Counted from the first letter of the stretch, positions 17,155 to 25,732 are shown. The stretch is 32,873 nucleotides of DNA from an uncultured Flavobacteriaceae bacterium (GCA_905479625.1 CAJQNF010000062.1:1-32873), one strand, 5' to 3'. A program made the numbers and translations. The notes: generated from the sequence alone by a model not told the origin.

Positions 17155-18888
17155 TTATTTTAATCTGATTTCAGATACACTAGAGCCAGTTGGAATCATA
17201 GGGAATACATTCTCTTCCATTTCTACTCTTACTTCAAGAAAATAAGATTCTTTTGAAGCTATCATTTCTTCAATGGACTCCGTAAGATGTTTTCTTTCAG
17301 ATACTTTTCTTGCTTTGATGCCATATCCTTGCGCAATCTTAATGAAGTCAGGGTTTGTCATTTCGGTCGAAGCGTAGCGTCCGTCAAAAAACATTTCCTG
17401 CCACTGGCGTACCATACCCAAAAACTGGTTATTCAGTACCATAATCTTCACAGGAACTTTAGTTTGTAAAATAGTTCCTAATTCTTGAATATTCATTTGA
17501 AAACCGCCATCTCCAATGATCGCGACAACTTCTCTTTCAGGAGCTCCCATCTTTGCACCTATCGCCGCTGGCAATGCAAAGCCCATGGTTCCAAGCCCAC
17601 CTGAAGTTATCTTACTTTTACCCTGTTTGAACTTACTAAATCGGCTCGCGATCATTTGATGCTGGCCTACATCTGAAACAATTACTGCTTCTCCATTTGT
17701 CGCCTTGTTCAAAGCTACTATTGTTTCTGCCATGGTAAGGCCATCGACGCCCACATTGATCTGTCCGTCAATTACTTCTTTATATTCTATATCATACAGA
17801 TCTTGAAATTCCTGCATCCATTCCTTGTATCTTTTTTTCTCGATCAAGGGCAGTATAGCAGCTAGTGTGTCTTTTACATTTCCCAATACAGCAATGTCGG
17901 TCTTTACATTCTTATCTACCTCAGCCGGATCAATCTCAAAATGAACTATTTTGGCTTGTTTGGCGTATGTTTCTAAATTTCCTGTTACCCTGTCATCAAA
18001 TCGCATACCAACGGCAATAAGCACATCACAAGAATTTGTCAGTACATTTGGGGCATAATTCCCATGCATACCCACCATACCTACGTGGAATTCATGATCA
18101 GAAGGAAGCGCAGAGAGACCTAATAAGGTTGAAGCCGAAGGAATACCTGCTTTTTCAATAAAGTCTTTAAATTCCTTTTCTGCCTTTCCTAAAGTCAATC
18201 CCTGACCCCAAACGATAAAAGGCTTTTCGGCCTCGTTGATCATTTTCGCTGCCGCAGCAATGCTTACTGGATCCATATCGGGAACTGGCTTATAACTCCT
18301 CACCTTTTTACAAGGTTCATAAGAAAAATCAAGTTCGCCAAATTGGGCATCTTTGGTAATATCAATCAAAACAGGTCCTGGTCGACCTGACTTGGCAATA
18401 TAAAAGGCCTTTGCCATAATTTCTGGAATTTCGGCCGCTTTAGTAACCTGATAATTCCATTTGGTCACAGGAGTAGAAATACTGATGATATCTGTTTCCT
18501 GAAAGGCATCACTTCCCAAAAGGTGAGATCCCACTTGCCCGGTAATACAAACCAAGGGTGTTGAATCAATCTGAGCATCAGCAATCCCCGTAATTAAGTT
18601 TGTTGCGCCTGGGCCTGAAGTAGCTATTGCCACCCCGACTTTGTTAGATACACGTGCATAACCCTGAGCTGCATGAACGGCACCCTGCTCATGCCTGGCG
18701 AGTACATGGTGCAATTCCTTTTCATACTTATACAATTCATCATAAACCGGCATAATAGCTCCTCCTGGATATCCATAGATCAAATCTACGCCTTCTTCCA
18801 ACAGGCATTTTACAACCGCTTCCGCTCCTGTAATCTTTACACTTTTTGTATGTATCACTTTTTCTGTTGATTTTGTTATTGTTTCCAT
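17155..18888 (-). CDS. ilvB: IlvB, acetolactate synthase catalytic subunit
   Basis: This ThDP- and FAD-dependent enzyme condenses pyruvate with pyruvate or 2-oxobutyrate, the shared first step for Val/Leu and second step for Ile. GYPGGAIMPVYDEL and the glutamate in HVLARHEQGAVHAAQGYAR activate ThDP. The metal-binding ThDP motif runs from GDGGFQMNIQEL to VLNNQFLGMVRQWQ. The frame can be extended to a TTG at 18897, but I choose the ATG at 18886-18888 (METITKST, 577 aa), the usual start in relatives. It lies 28 bases after ilvD. Confidence 0.95.
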   Translation of the reverse strand: METITKSTEKVIHTKSVKITGAEAVVKCLLEEGVDLIYGYPGGAIMPVYDELYKYEKELHHVLARHEQGAVHAAQGYARVSNKVGVAIATSGPGATNLITGIADAQIDSTPLVCITGQVGSHLLGSDAFQETDIISISTPVTKWNYQVTKAAEIPEIMAKAFYIAKSGRPGPVLIDITKDAQFGELDFSYEPCKKVRSYKPVPDMDPVSIAAAAKMINEAEKPFIVWGQGLTLGKAEKEFKDFIEKAGIPSASTLLGLSALPSDHEFHVGMVGMHGNYAPNVLTNSCDVLIAVGMRFDDRVTGNLETYAKQAKIVHFEIDPAEVDKNVKTDIAVLGNVKDTLAAILPLIEKKRYKEWMQEFQDLYDIEYKEVIDGQINVGVDGLTMAETIVALNKATNGEAVIVSDVGQHQMIASRFSKFKQGKSKITSGGLGTMGFALPAAIGAKMGAPEREVVAIIGDGGFQMNIQELGTILQTKVPVKIMVLNNQFLGMVRQWQEMFFDGRYASTEMTNPDFIKIAQGYGIKARKVSERKHLTESIEEMIASKESYFLEVRVEMEENVFPMIPTGSSVSEIRLK

Positions 18889-18916
18889 AAATAACAACTT
18901 TAGTTTTTAGTATCAG

Positions 18917-20602
18917 TTAAAACTTATCTGTCACGCAACCTTCGGATGCGGAAGAAACAGTTTTTGCATATTTATATAAAATTCCTTTTGTGTGTTTGGC
19001 AGCTGGTTCTTTCCATAGGGCTTTTCTCCGTTCAATTTCTGTTTCAGTCAGTTCAGCATTAATCGAATTATTGGCTGCATCTATGGTAATCATATCTCCA
19101 TCTTCCAACAATCCTATCAATCCACCTGACTGTGCTTCAGGAGTGATATGCCCTACAACAAATCCATGCGTACCTCCGGAGAAACGTCCGTCAGTAATCA
19201 GCGCAACGGTCTTACCCAGGCCTGCCCCCATGATCATTGATGTTGGCTTTAGCATTTCAGGCATTCCAGGGCCGCCTTTTGGCCCAACATAACGGATAAC
19301 AACAACATCACCCTTTGATACTCTACCTGCACCAATACCATCATTGGCTTCCTGTTCACCGTCAAAAACCACGGCCTTTCCTTTAAAAAGGTTTCCCTCC
19401 TTACCACTAATCTTCGCCACTCCTCCTTCAGAGGCCAGGTTTCCAAAAAGTATCTGCAAATTACCAGATGACTTAAGCGGATGATCAGTGCTATGTATCA
19501 CCTGTTGATCGTTTTCAAAACTTAAGGGTTTTACCTCCTTTAAATTCTCTGCCAGGGTCTTTCCTGTCACTGTCATACAATCTCCATGAAGAAAACCGCC
19601 TTCCAGCAAATATTTCATGACAGCAGGTGTTCCTCCTACTCCATGAACATCTTCCATCAAATATTCGCCACTTGGCTTAAGATCCGCTATTAAAGGTGTT
19701 CTATCACTTACACGTTGAAAATCATCAAGGCCAAAATCAATACCTGCTGCATGAGCAATGGCCAGATAATGCAATACGGCATTGGTCGACCCTCCAAGGG
19801 CATTTACCAGGGCCACAGCATTTTCTAAAGATTTTTTTGTAATGATGTCTAATGGTTTTAAATCCAGTTCAAGTAGGTTTTTAATGGCAGTAGCAATCCT
19901 GACACTCTCACTTTCCTTAGTCGGATTTTCAGCCGGAATAGATGAATTATATGGTAAGGCAAAACCAAGTGCTTCGATAGAGGATGCCATTGTATTGGCT
20001 GTATACATTCCGCCACAGGCACCTGCTCCAGGAATGGCACTCTTGATGATCTCTTTGTATTCCTGATCCGAAATTTCTCCTGAGATCTTTTGACCGAGAG
20101 CCTCAAAGGCAGATACAATATTTAATTTTCTTCCCTTGTAATTTCCTGACGCTATGGTTCCTCCGTAAACCATCAAAGATGGTCGGTTCAATCGAAGCAT
20201 GGCCATAATGGCCCCAGGCATATTCTTATCACATCCCACTACTGACACTAACGCATCATAACTTTGGGCATTCATTACTACTTCTATGGAATCTGCAATA
20301 ATATCTCTTGAAGGCAATGAATAATTCATCCCGCTAGTTCCCATGGAAATACCATCACTAACACCTATGGTATTAAATATGAGACCAACTTGATCTTTCT
20401 TGTTTACCTCCTCCTTAATGCCTGCCGCAAGATGGTTTAAATGCATATTGCAAGGGTTACCATCATAGCCTGTACTTGCAATACCTACCTGAGGTTTCTG
20501 CATATCTTCGTCGTTCAGGCCTACAGCGTATAACATCGCCTGAGCCGCTGGTTGAGTTGCATCCTGAGTAAGTCTTTGACTGTGCTTATTTAAACGGTTC
20601 AT
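18917..20602 (-). CDS. ilvD: IlvD, dihydroxy-acid dehydratase
   Basis: This 561-residue Fe-S dehydratase makes the 2-keto acids of valine and isoleucine. Cluster and metal ligands are in [15 protein letters not shown] (about 123-137) and [17 protein letters not shown] (about 195-211). The C-terminal block [19 protein letters not shown] carries the conserved catalytic serine region. The start ATG at 20600-20602 gives [14 protein letters not shown]. It is the first structural gene of the ilv unit and is preceded by a ~320-base leader that holds an Ile-rich leader ORF and a terminator. Confidence 0.96.
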   Translation of the reverse strand: MNRLNKHSQRLTQDATQPAAQAMLYAVGLNDEDMQKPQVGIASTGYDGNPCNMHLNHLAAGIKEEVNKKDQVGLIFNTIGVSDGISMGTSGMNYSLPSRDIIADSIEVVMNAQSYDALVSVVGCDKNMPGAIMAMLRLNRPSLMVYGGTIASGNYKGRKLNIVSAFEALGQKISGEISDQEYKEIIKSAIPGAGACGGMYTANTMASSIEALGFALPYNSSIPAENPTKESESVRIATAIKNLLELDLKPLDIITKKSLENAVALVNALGGSTNAVLHYLAIAHAAGIDFGLDDFQRVSDRTPLIADLKPSGEYLMEDVHGVGGTPAVMKYLLEGGFLHGDCMTVTGKTLAENLKEVKPLSFENDQQVIHSTDHPLKSSGNLQILFGNLASEGGVAKISGKEGNLFKGKAVVFDGEQEANDGIGAGRVSKGDVVVIRYVGPKGGPGMPEMLKPTSMIMGAGLGKTVALITDGRFSGGTHGFVVGHITPEAQSGGLIGLLEDGDMITIDAANNSINAELTETEIERRKALWKEPAAKHTKGILYKYAKTVSSASEGCVTDKF

Positions 20603-20799
20603 TAATAAAAAAGATAAATTTTAAAAAATTATTATTCCTTTATTGAATACTATTATTCATTAAATAATCATCAAAAATAATCAGGCTTTATCCGACTGCT
20701 GGATTCTTATTTATCATATTACAACATCCAAGTTAGCCTGAAATTAACTTAAACCCTGTTTATCAAATACTTAAACATGTTAATTTACAAGGTTTAACC
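20603..20799 (-). other. Untranslated leader between the attenuator and ilvD
   Basis: About 195 bases of AT-rich sequence separate the terminator from the ilvD ATG. I see no gene. Two nested complementary pairs occur on the minus strand: AGGCT (20738-20742) with AGCCT (20682-20686), and TGGAT with ATCCA inside them. These could form a weak hairpin. Function is unknown; no promoter element TAnnTTTG is present. Confidence 0.4.
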
Positions 20800-20832
20800 A
20801 AAAAAAAACCTCCCAACAGGAAGGTTTAACCA
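20789..20832. repeat. 12-bp direct repeats flanking the ilv terminator
   Basis: AAGGTTTAACCA occurs identically at 20789-20800 and 20821-20832, on both sides of the terminator stem. In the minus-strand RNA each copy contains GGUUAAACC, which is nearly self-complementary, so the two copies could pair (8 bp with one A·A mismatch) and enclose the terminator. The upstream copy shares AACC with the terminator 5' arm. Confidence 0.6.
20800..20826 (-). terminator. Attenuator terminator in the ilv leader
   Basis: On the minus strand AACCTTCC-TGTT-GGGAGGTT forms an 8-bp stem (one G·U) with a 4-base loop, running into nine T. It lies 27 bases after the stop codon of the leader ORF and ~200 bases ahead of ilvD, so it ends transcription before any enzyme gene unless it is prevented from forming. 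AGGAAG at 20850-20855, which overlaps the leader stop codon, is complementary to CTTCCT in the 5' arm and can act as the antiterminator. Confidence 0.85.
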
Positions 20833-20853
20833 TGATGATTACAACAGTACTTC

Positions 20854-20919
20854 CTAATCAATCCAAATAGATGTAATTAGAATAATGACTGCTGTTATGT
20901 TAAAACGATTGTTTTGCAT
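20854..20919 (-). CDS. Ile-rich leader peptide of the ilv operon (attenuator)
   Basis: A 21-codon ORF starts at the ATG 20917-20919 and stops with TAG at 20854-20856. Residues 8-20 read ITAVIILITSIWI, so the peptide has seven Ile, one Val and one Leu plus two Thr. This density of the end-product amino acids, directly before a rho-independent terminator and the ilvDBNC genes, is the arrangement of ribosome-mediated attenuation (as in enterobacterial ilvL). Slow decoding at Ile codons would leave the AGGAAG segment at the stop codon free to pair with the terminator arm; a ribosome that reaches the stop would cover it and allow termination. Two segments, ACAGCAGT (20888-20895) and ACTGTTGT (20841-20848), could form the competing 1:2 stem. 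The function is inferred from layout; no homologue was compared. Confidence 0.8.
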   Translation of the reverse strand: MQNNRFNITAVIILITSIWID

Positions 20920-20949
20920 TGTTGATTATTCGAGGCGAAGTTAAAGAAT

Positions 20950-22509
20950 TTATTTGTACTGTATTCTAGATTTTTTTCTAATAATTGATTCAACTGAAAC
21001 ATTGTCAATTTTACTTTCTAGCCAGGAAATAATATCGAGATACATAAAAGATCTTTTTTCATAAGGATGGTTTTCAAAAACCTTCAATTCACGATGTAAT
21101 TCTTTAAAAGCATTCTTTAATTCATGCGGATAAATGTTGCTGAGGTTCCTTAAAAAACTGATGATTCTTTGCTGCACCAAATGCAACTCATTCATTTTTA
21201 TAAGAAATTTATACGTAGATTTTATCAATGCTTCCAGGTTCTGATCCATACCAGCCTCGTAATGCGCAATAAGGTTCAGTATCCTGGTAAAACAGAGCAA
21301 ATCTTCTCGCATCCCTAATTGCTTGTTCTTTATGATCTTTTCAAGATAGAAAATGCTTTTTTCATAATTTGCAGCACCAAAATACATACTGGCAAATTTA
21401 TAATAGAAAACCATAACATGGTGTTCGTCAATTTTTAATCGATAACTTTCAATCTCTTCCAGAACTTCCGGTATAAATCTAAGGCCCTTTTTAAAATTCC
21501 CTTCAAGGAAATACAAATTGATCTTATTGAGATACAAATAAAGAAAAGCTAAAGATTCAGTATTTTCATTTAGCAGAAATTTTTGATTGTTCAATTCTTC
21601 TTCAAAAAAATTCAAAGTCGATCTGAATTTGGTCAAGTGCTGCACGAGGAACAAAGATTCCAGCAAGTAATTGATCCCCTTTAAATAAAACACCGGATTG
21701 CTTTTTTTCATTTCAGGATTGTAATAAAAAAGATCAACCCACTTTTGTGCGTAGCGGTATCCTGACACAAAATCCTGGATAATAAAACTATACCATAAAT
21801 AAGCCTTATACAGATAAAGCCGCTCAATGACACCTAGTTTTTTAATGCTATATTCAGGCAGTGACTCCTTAAAGAAGGAACGAACCTCATCAAAATCTTT
21901 GTCATTACTTACATATCCTTTCTTCAAGAGCATACTGTATAATTGCAATGACAAGTTGGAAAGTTTACTCAGCATCAGGGTCTTTTCACCTAAATCTCTT
22001 GACTGAAGAATCAGGTCATCCGCACGGCTCCTTAAACTCCGTGTGATATATTGTGATTCCACTACTTTCTCTAATTCAACAATACTGAAGGCTTGAATCG
22101 AATCTTCATTGGTCAATGCAATTCCTTTGGCCTTATCCAATACCTTAAGACTTTGTTTATGAAGCCCTTTGTTATAAAGAATCGTGGCAAAATCCAATTG
22201 TTCTCTAACCTGCATCTTAGCATTCTGGTGCATAGGATTCAGTTTGAGACTTACGAGAATCTGTCTGTAAAGATGCGCCTTGGAATTTGAAAGTTGCTGC
22301 TTTTTAATATTGGTTTTTAAAAGAATCTGCTTTTCATCAAACTCTTCCAGTTTATCCAACACAGAAAAAAGAGCGATAAAATTCTTTTCAGAATTCCCCC
22401 CCAGTCTTCCAGCATATAATTTAAACTGCCTTTTTTCAGATTTAGTTAATGATTTGACTAATAAAAAAAGTGAGTCTGTTTTCTCCATAGACATCGTAAT
22501 AAAATACAT
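20950..22509 (-). CDS. Bacteroidetes helical-repeat (TPR-like) protein of unknown function
   Basis: The protein has 519 residues, is all-helical in appearance, and has no signal peptide or membrane segment. The N-terminal block DSLFLLVKSLTKSEKRQFKLYA is one I recognise as the conserved opening of a family found across Bacteroidetes; the rest shows degenerate TPR-like units with regularly spaced Leu/Tyr (for example LATILYNKGLHKQSLKVLDKA-like and YYKFASMYFGAANYEKSIFYLEKI). No catalytic motif is visible. Codons at 22509, 22494 and 22488 are all possible starts; the last gives MEKTDSLF. It is divergent from leuA and ends 30 bases before the ilv leader ORF on the same strand, so the ilv promoter may lie within its 3' end. 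A scaffold or regulatory role would be a guess. Confidence 0.75.
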   Translation of the reverse strand: MYFITMSMEKTDSLFLLVKSLTKSEKRQFKLYAGRLGGNSEKNFIALFSVLDKLEEFDEKQILLKTNIKKQQLSNSKAHLYRQILVSLKLNPMHQNAKMQVREQLDFATILYNKGLHKQSLKVLDKAKGIALTNEDSIQAFSIVELEKVVESQYITRSLRSRADDLILQSRDLGEKTLMLSKLSNLSLQLYSMLLKKGYVSNDKDFDEVRSFFKESLPEYSIKKLGVIERLYLYKAYLWYSFIIQDFVSGYRYAQKWVDLFYYNPEMKKSNPVFYLKGINYLLESLFLVQHLTKFRSTLNFFEEELNNQKFLLNENTESLAFLYLYLNKINLYFLEGNFKKGLRFIPEVLEEIESYRLKIDEHHVMVFYYKFASMYFGAANYEKSIFYLEKIIKNKQLGMREDLLCFTRILNLIAHYEAGMDQNLEALIKSTYKFLIKMNELHLVQQRIISFLRNLSNIYPHELKNAFKELHRELKVFENHPYEKRSFMYLDIISWLESKIDNVSVESIIRKKSRIQYK

Positions 22510-22577
22510 CTAACTAAATGATTAACAGACACTTAATATATCTTCAAATAATTTGAATGTAGTAAACACCTTAAAGA

Positions 22578-22599
22578 AAATCCACAACTTAATGGATTT
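22578..22599. promoter_or_regulatory. Inverted repeat AAATCCA-N8-TGGATTT ahead of the leuAB promoter
   Basis: Seven-base perfect arms are separated by 8 bases. The site ends 5 bases before the predicted -7 element of leuAB, in the place of the -33 box, where a bound dimer would affect initiation. It could instead fold as a weak RNA hairpin, but no T-run follows. Confidence 0.45.
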
Positions 22600-22604
22600 C
22601 CATT

Positions 22605-22612
22605 TAATTTTG
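22605..22612 (+). promoter_or_regulatory. Putative leuAB promoter, -7 element TAATTTTG
   Basis: TAATTTTG matches TAnnTTTG and lies 31 bases before the leuA ATG. No -33 TTTG is found at the expected distance; the inverted repeat occupies that space. Confidence 0.55.
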
Positions 22613-22643
22613 ACTATTCAAAAGTGATAAAAATTATTTAATA

Positions 22644-23819
22644 ATGAGCAAAGATCAAGTCCAAATATTCGACACAACCCTTAGAGATGGAGAGCAAGTT
22701 CCTGGTTGTAAGTTAAATACGCCAGAAAAATTAATCATTGCAGAGCGTTTGGACGAGCTGGGTGTAGATATTATTGAAGCGGGGTTCCCGATTTCAAGTC
22801 CAGGTGATTTTAACTCTGTAGTAGAAATATCTAAATTGGTCAAAAATGCGACCGTATGTGGTCTTACACGTGCAAATATGAAAGACATAGATGCGGCTGG
22901 AGATGCTTTAAAAAATGCTGTTCGACCAAGAATCCATACAGGTATTGGCACCTCTGAATCTCATATAAAATATAAATTCAATTCTACACCGGAAAGAATT
23001 ATTGAAAGAGCGGTAGACGCTGTGAAATATGCCAAAACCTATGTTGAGGATATTGAATTCTATGCCGAAGATGCAGGAAGGACAGACAATGTCTTTCTAG
23101 CTAAAATTTGTGAAGAAGTGATCAAGGCCGGGGCCACAGTATTAAATATTCCGGATACAACCGGTTACTGTTTGCCAGAAGAGTATGGGGCAAAAATGAA
23201 ATATTTGAAGGAAAATGTAAAGGGAATAGAAAATGTGATCCTTTCATGTCATTGTCATAATGATCTCGGTCTGGCAACAGCGAATTCAATAGCAGGCATA
23301 CAGAATGGGGCTCGTCAGATTGAATGCACTATCAACGGCTTAGGAGAAAGGGCAGGAAACACAGCTTTAGAAGAAGTAGTGATGATCTTAAAACAGCATC
23401 CCTATTTAAATCTTGATACAAATATCAATACCCAGTTATTGTATAGCACTTCTCAAATGGTACAACACCATATGGGAATTTTGGTGCAGCCTAACAAGGC
23501 TGTAATCGGTGAAAATGCCTTTGCTCATAGTTCCGGAATACATCAGGACGGCGTGATCAAAAACAGAGCGACCTATGAGATCATGAATCCAGCAGATGTA
23601 GGTGTCAATGAATCTTCAATTGTGTTAACCGCCAGAAGTGGTAGAGCGGCATTGGCATATAGAGCTAAAAAGATTGGTTTTGACCTTACAAAAATAGAGC
23701 TTGACCAGGTTTATCCTGAATTCTTAAAGACTGCTGACCAGATGAAGGAAGTACGTGATATGGATATTGAAAGAATTATTAAGTTTGTTCGGATTGAATT
23801 AGATAAATTAGCGTCTTAA
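22644..23819 (+). CDS. leuA: LeuA, 2-isopropylmalate synthase, short form without regulatory domain
   Basis: The 391-residue protein condenses acetyl-CoA with 2-oxoisovalerate, the committed step to leucine. [10 protein letters not shown] (about 11-20) carries the base and first metal ligand, and [13 protein letters not shown] holds the metal-binding histidines. [14 protein letters not shown] and HSSGIHQDG are further LeuA-type blocks. The usual ~120-residue C-terminal leucine-binding domain is absent, so allosteric inhibition by leucine is not expected from this chain. Homocitrate or citramalate synthase are relatives, but the adjacent leuB supports LeuA. Confidence 0.9.
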   Translation: MSKDQVQIFDTTLRDGEQVPGCKLNTPEKLIIAERLDELGVDIIEAGFPISSPGDFNSVVEISKLVKNATVCGLTRANMKDIDAAGDALKNAVRPRIHTGIGTSESHIKYKFNSTPERIIERAVDAVKYAKTYVEDIEFYAEDAGRTDNVFLAKICEEVIKAGATVLNIPDTTGYCLPEEYGAKMKYLKENVKGIENVILSCHCHNDLGLATANSIAGIQNGARQIECTINGLGERAGNTALEEVVMILKQHPYLNLDTNINTQLLYSTSQMVQHHMGILVQPNKAVIGENAFAHSSGIHQDGVIKNRATYEIMNPADVGVNESSIVLTARSGRAALAYRAKKIGFDLTKIELDQVYPEFLKTADQMKEVRDMDIERIIKFVRIELDKLAS

Positions 23820-23829
23820 TTTATATCTA

Positions 23830-24948
23830 ATGAAATTAACGATAGCTGTTTTATCTGGAGATGGAATCGGTCCTGAGGTCTGCGAACAAGGTGTCAAAGT
23901 ATTAAAGGCAATCGAAAAAAAGTTTAACCATCAATTCAAATTTATAAATGGTCTTGTTGGAGGAGCAGCTATAGATGCTAAAGGTGTTCCACTGCCTGAT
24001 GAAACGCTGGATCTTTGTTTAAACTCAGATGCAATTCTATTCGGTGCCATCGGTGATCCAAAATTTGAAAACAGTTTGGATGCCAAAGTAAGACCAGAAG
24101 AAGGCTTACTAAAATTAAGAAAAGAATTGGGTCTGTTTGCCAATATAAGACCCTTAAAAGTATTTGAACCTTTGGTTCATAAATCTCCGATTAAGGAAAA
24201 AGTGATCAAAAACACGGATTTTATCATTTTTCGAGAGCTTACCGGGGGTATTTATTACGGAGAAAAAAAGACGAGTAGCGACGGGAAATCCGCTTCAGAC
24301 ACTTGTAATTATACGATTGAAGAAATTGATCGTGTGGCGCATATGGCATTTAAATCAGCCAGAACAAGAAGAAAAAAATTAACTTTAATTGATAAGGCCA
24401 ATGTCCTTGAAACGTCGAGGCTATGGAGAAAAAGGGTAAAGGAACTTGCCAAGCAGTACCCGGATGTTGTTGTAGATTATCTCTATGTTGACAATGCGGC
24501 TATGAATATCATTGTAAACCCAAGACAGTTTGATGTGATCTTAACAGAGAATTTGTTCGGTGACATCCTTTCAGACGAAGCAAGTGTCATTTCTGGTTCC
24601 ATAGGACTTCTTGCCTCAACTTCGATTGGTGAAAAATCGGTTCTTTTTGAACCCATCCATGGATCATTTCCTGAAATAAAAGGGAAAAATCTTGCCAATC
24701 CATTGGCTACGATTTTGTCAACGGCCTTGTTACTGGAACATTTTAAATTATACGAAGAAGCTGATGCGATTAAAAATGCAGTAGAAAAATCAATAGAACA
24801 TCATATCACAACTCCTGATATTAACTCCACTAAGAAATTTGCTCATACCTCATCAGTTGGAGAGTTTATTTCTGAATACATTCTTGACAAAAAAAATATA
24901 CTCTATCATATGGAGAATATTTCACTCGGACAATCTACCATCATTTAG
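23830..24948 (+). CDS. leuB: LeuB, 3-isopropylmalate dehydrogenase
   Basis: This 372-residue NAD-dependent decarboxylating dehydrogenase makes 2-oxoisocaproate. It has LSGDGIGPEV at the start, the substrate arginines in LRKELGLFANIRP and FRELTGGIYYGEKK, catalytic Lys/Asp in DKANVLETSRLWR and DNAAMNIIVNPRQFDVILTENLFGDILSDEAS, and the NAD-binding block FEPIHGSFPEIKGK. The last ~20 residues (KKNILYHMENISLGQ) extend beyond the usual end. It follows leuA by 10 bases. leuC and leuD, which supply its substrate, are not in the window. Confidence 0.95.
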   Translation: MKLTIAVLSGDGIGPEVCEQGVKVLKAIEKKFNHQFKFINGLVGGAAIDAKGVPLPDETLDLCLNSDAILFGAIGDPKFENSLDAKVRPEEGLLKLRKELGLFANIRPLKVFEPLVHKSPIKEKVIKNTDFIIFRELTGGIYYGEKKTSSDGKSASDTCNYTIEEIDRVAHMAFKSARTRRKKLTLIDKANVLETSRLWRKRVKELAKQYPDVVVDYLYVDNAAMNIIVNPRQFDVILTENLFGDILSDEASVISGSIGLLASTSIGEKSVLFEPIHGSFPEIKGKNLANPLATILSTALLLEHFKLYEEADAIKNAVEKSIEHHITTPDINSTKKFAHTSSVGEFISEYILDKKNILYHMENISLGQSTII

Positions 24949-25009
24949 TTATCTTTATGGCTGTAAACATACGTTGTGATTAGCGATAACAAATGAAAAA
25001 ACCATAGGT

Positions 25010-25732
25010 ATGGAATTCACCGAAGCGGTCAATAAAAGAAGATCTGTCAGGAAATATGACCCTGATAAACCGATTGACCCGGATAAGGTTAAACAGTGTT
25101 TAGAACTGGCAACTCTTGCCCCAAACAGCAGTAATATGCAGCTATGGGAATTTGTTCATATCACTTCCAAGGAAACATTGAAGAAAATGTCTGGCTATTG
25201 CTTTGATCAAAATGCCGCAAAAACGGCTCAGCAGATGGTTGTCATCGTCGTAAGAAAGGATTTATGGAAGACAAGAGCTAAAGCCCAAGTTGAGAATCTC
25301 AAGAAAATTTTTGGAGACAAGCCTAAAAAAGAACAATCCAAAAGAGCCAAATTTGCTTTTACTTATTATAAAACCATTATCCCCGTTTCTTATGCAGATT
25401 TTCTAGGGATATTTGGCTATATCAAATATGGCCTCTATTGGTTGATCGGACTATTTAGACCCATTTTCAGGCAGGCGAGGAAAAGTGACATGAGAATTGT
25501 TGCTCATAAAAGTGCCGGTCTTGCCGCACAAACCTTTATGCTGGCGATGTCTGATATCAACTATGACACTTGCCCAATGGAAGGAATGGACTCTCTAAGA
25601 ATAAAAAAGTTACTGAAGCTTCCTTACGGAGCTGAGATCAACATGGTGATAAGTTGTGGTGTCAGAATACCGGAAGGAATATATGGAGAAAGATTCAGGA
25701 TTCCGTTTGAGGAAGTTTATAAAGTCATTTAA
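25010..25732 (+). CDS. Nitroreductase-family flavoprotein
   Basis: The 240-residue protein starts with the FMN-contacting segment VNKRRSVRKYDPDKPI and continues ATLAPNSSNMQLWEFV, both typical of the nitroreductase fold. AGLAAQTFMLAMSDINYDTCPMEGMD is the second FMN/dimer block. A middle insertion of about 50 residues (about 95-160) has basic stretches and a hydrophobic run, FLGIFGYIKYGLYWLIGLF, which is unusual for a soluble nitroreductase and may be a lid or membrane-touching helix. The natural substrate is unknown. Gene order gives no firm pathway link. Confidence 0.85.
   Translation: MEFTEAVNKRRSVRKYDPDKPIDPDKVKQCLELATLAPNSSNMQLWEFVHITSKETLKKMSGYCFDQNAAKTAQQMVVIVVRKDLWKTRAKAQVENLKKIFGDKPKKEQSKRAKFAFTYYKTIIPVSYADFLGIFGYIKYGLYWLIGLFRPIFRQARKSDMRIVAHKSAGLAAQTFMLAMSDINYDTCPMEGMDSLRIKKLLKLPYGAEINMVISCGVRIPEGIYGERFRIPFEEVYKVI

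Noticed and set aside
22518-22556. Short plus-strand ORF (MINRHLIYLQII) upstream of leuA, tempting as a leucine leader peptide
   Set aside because: It lies upstream of the predicted -7 element of leuAB, has only two Leu codons and no terminator follows; the nearby inverted repeat has no T-run.
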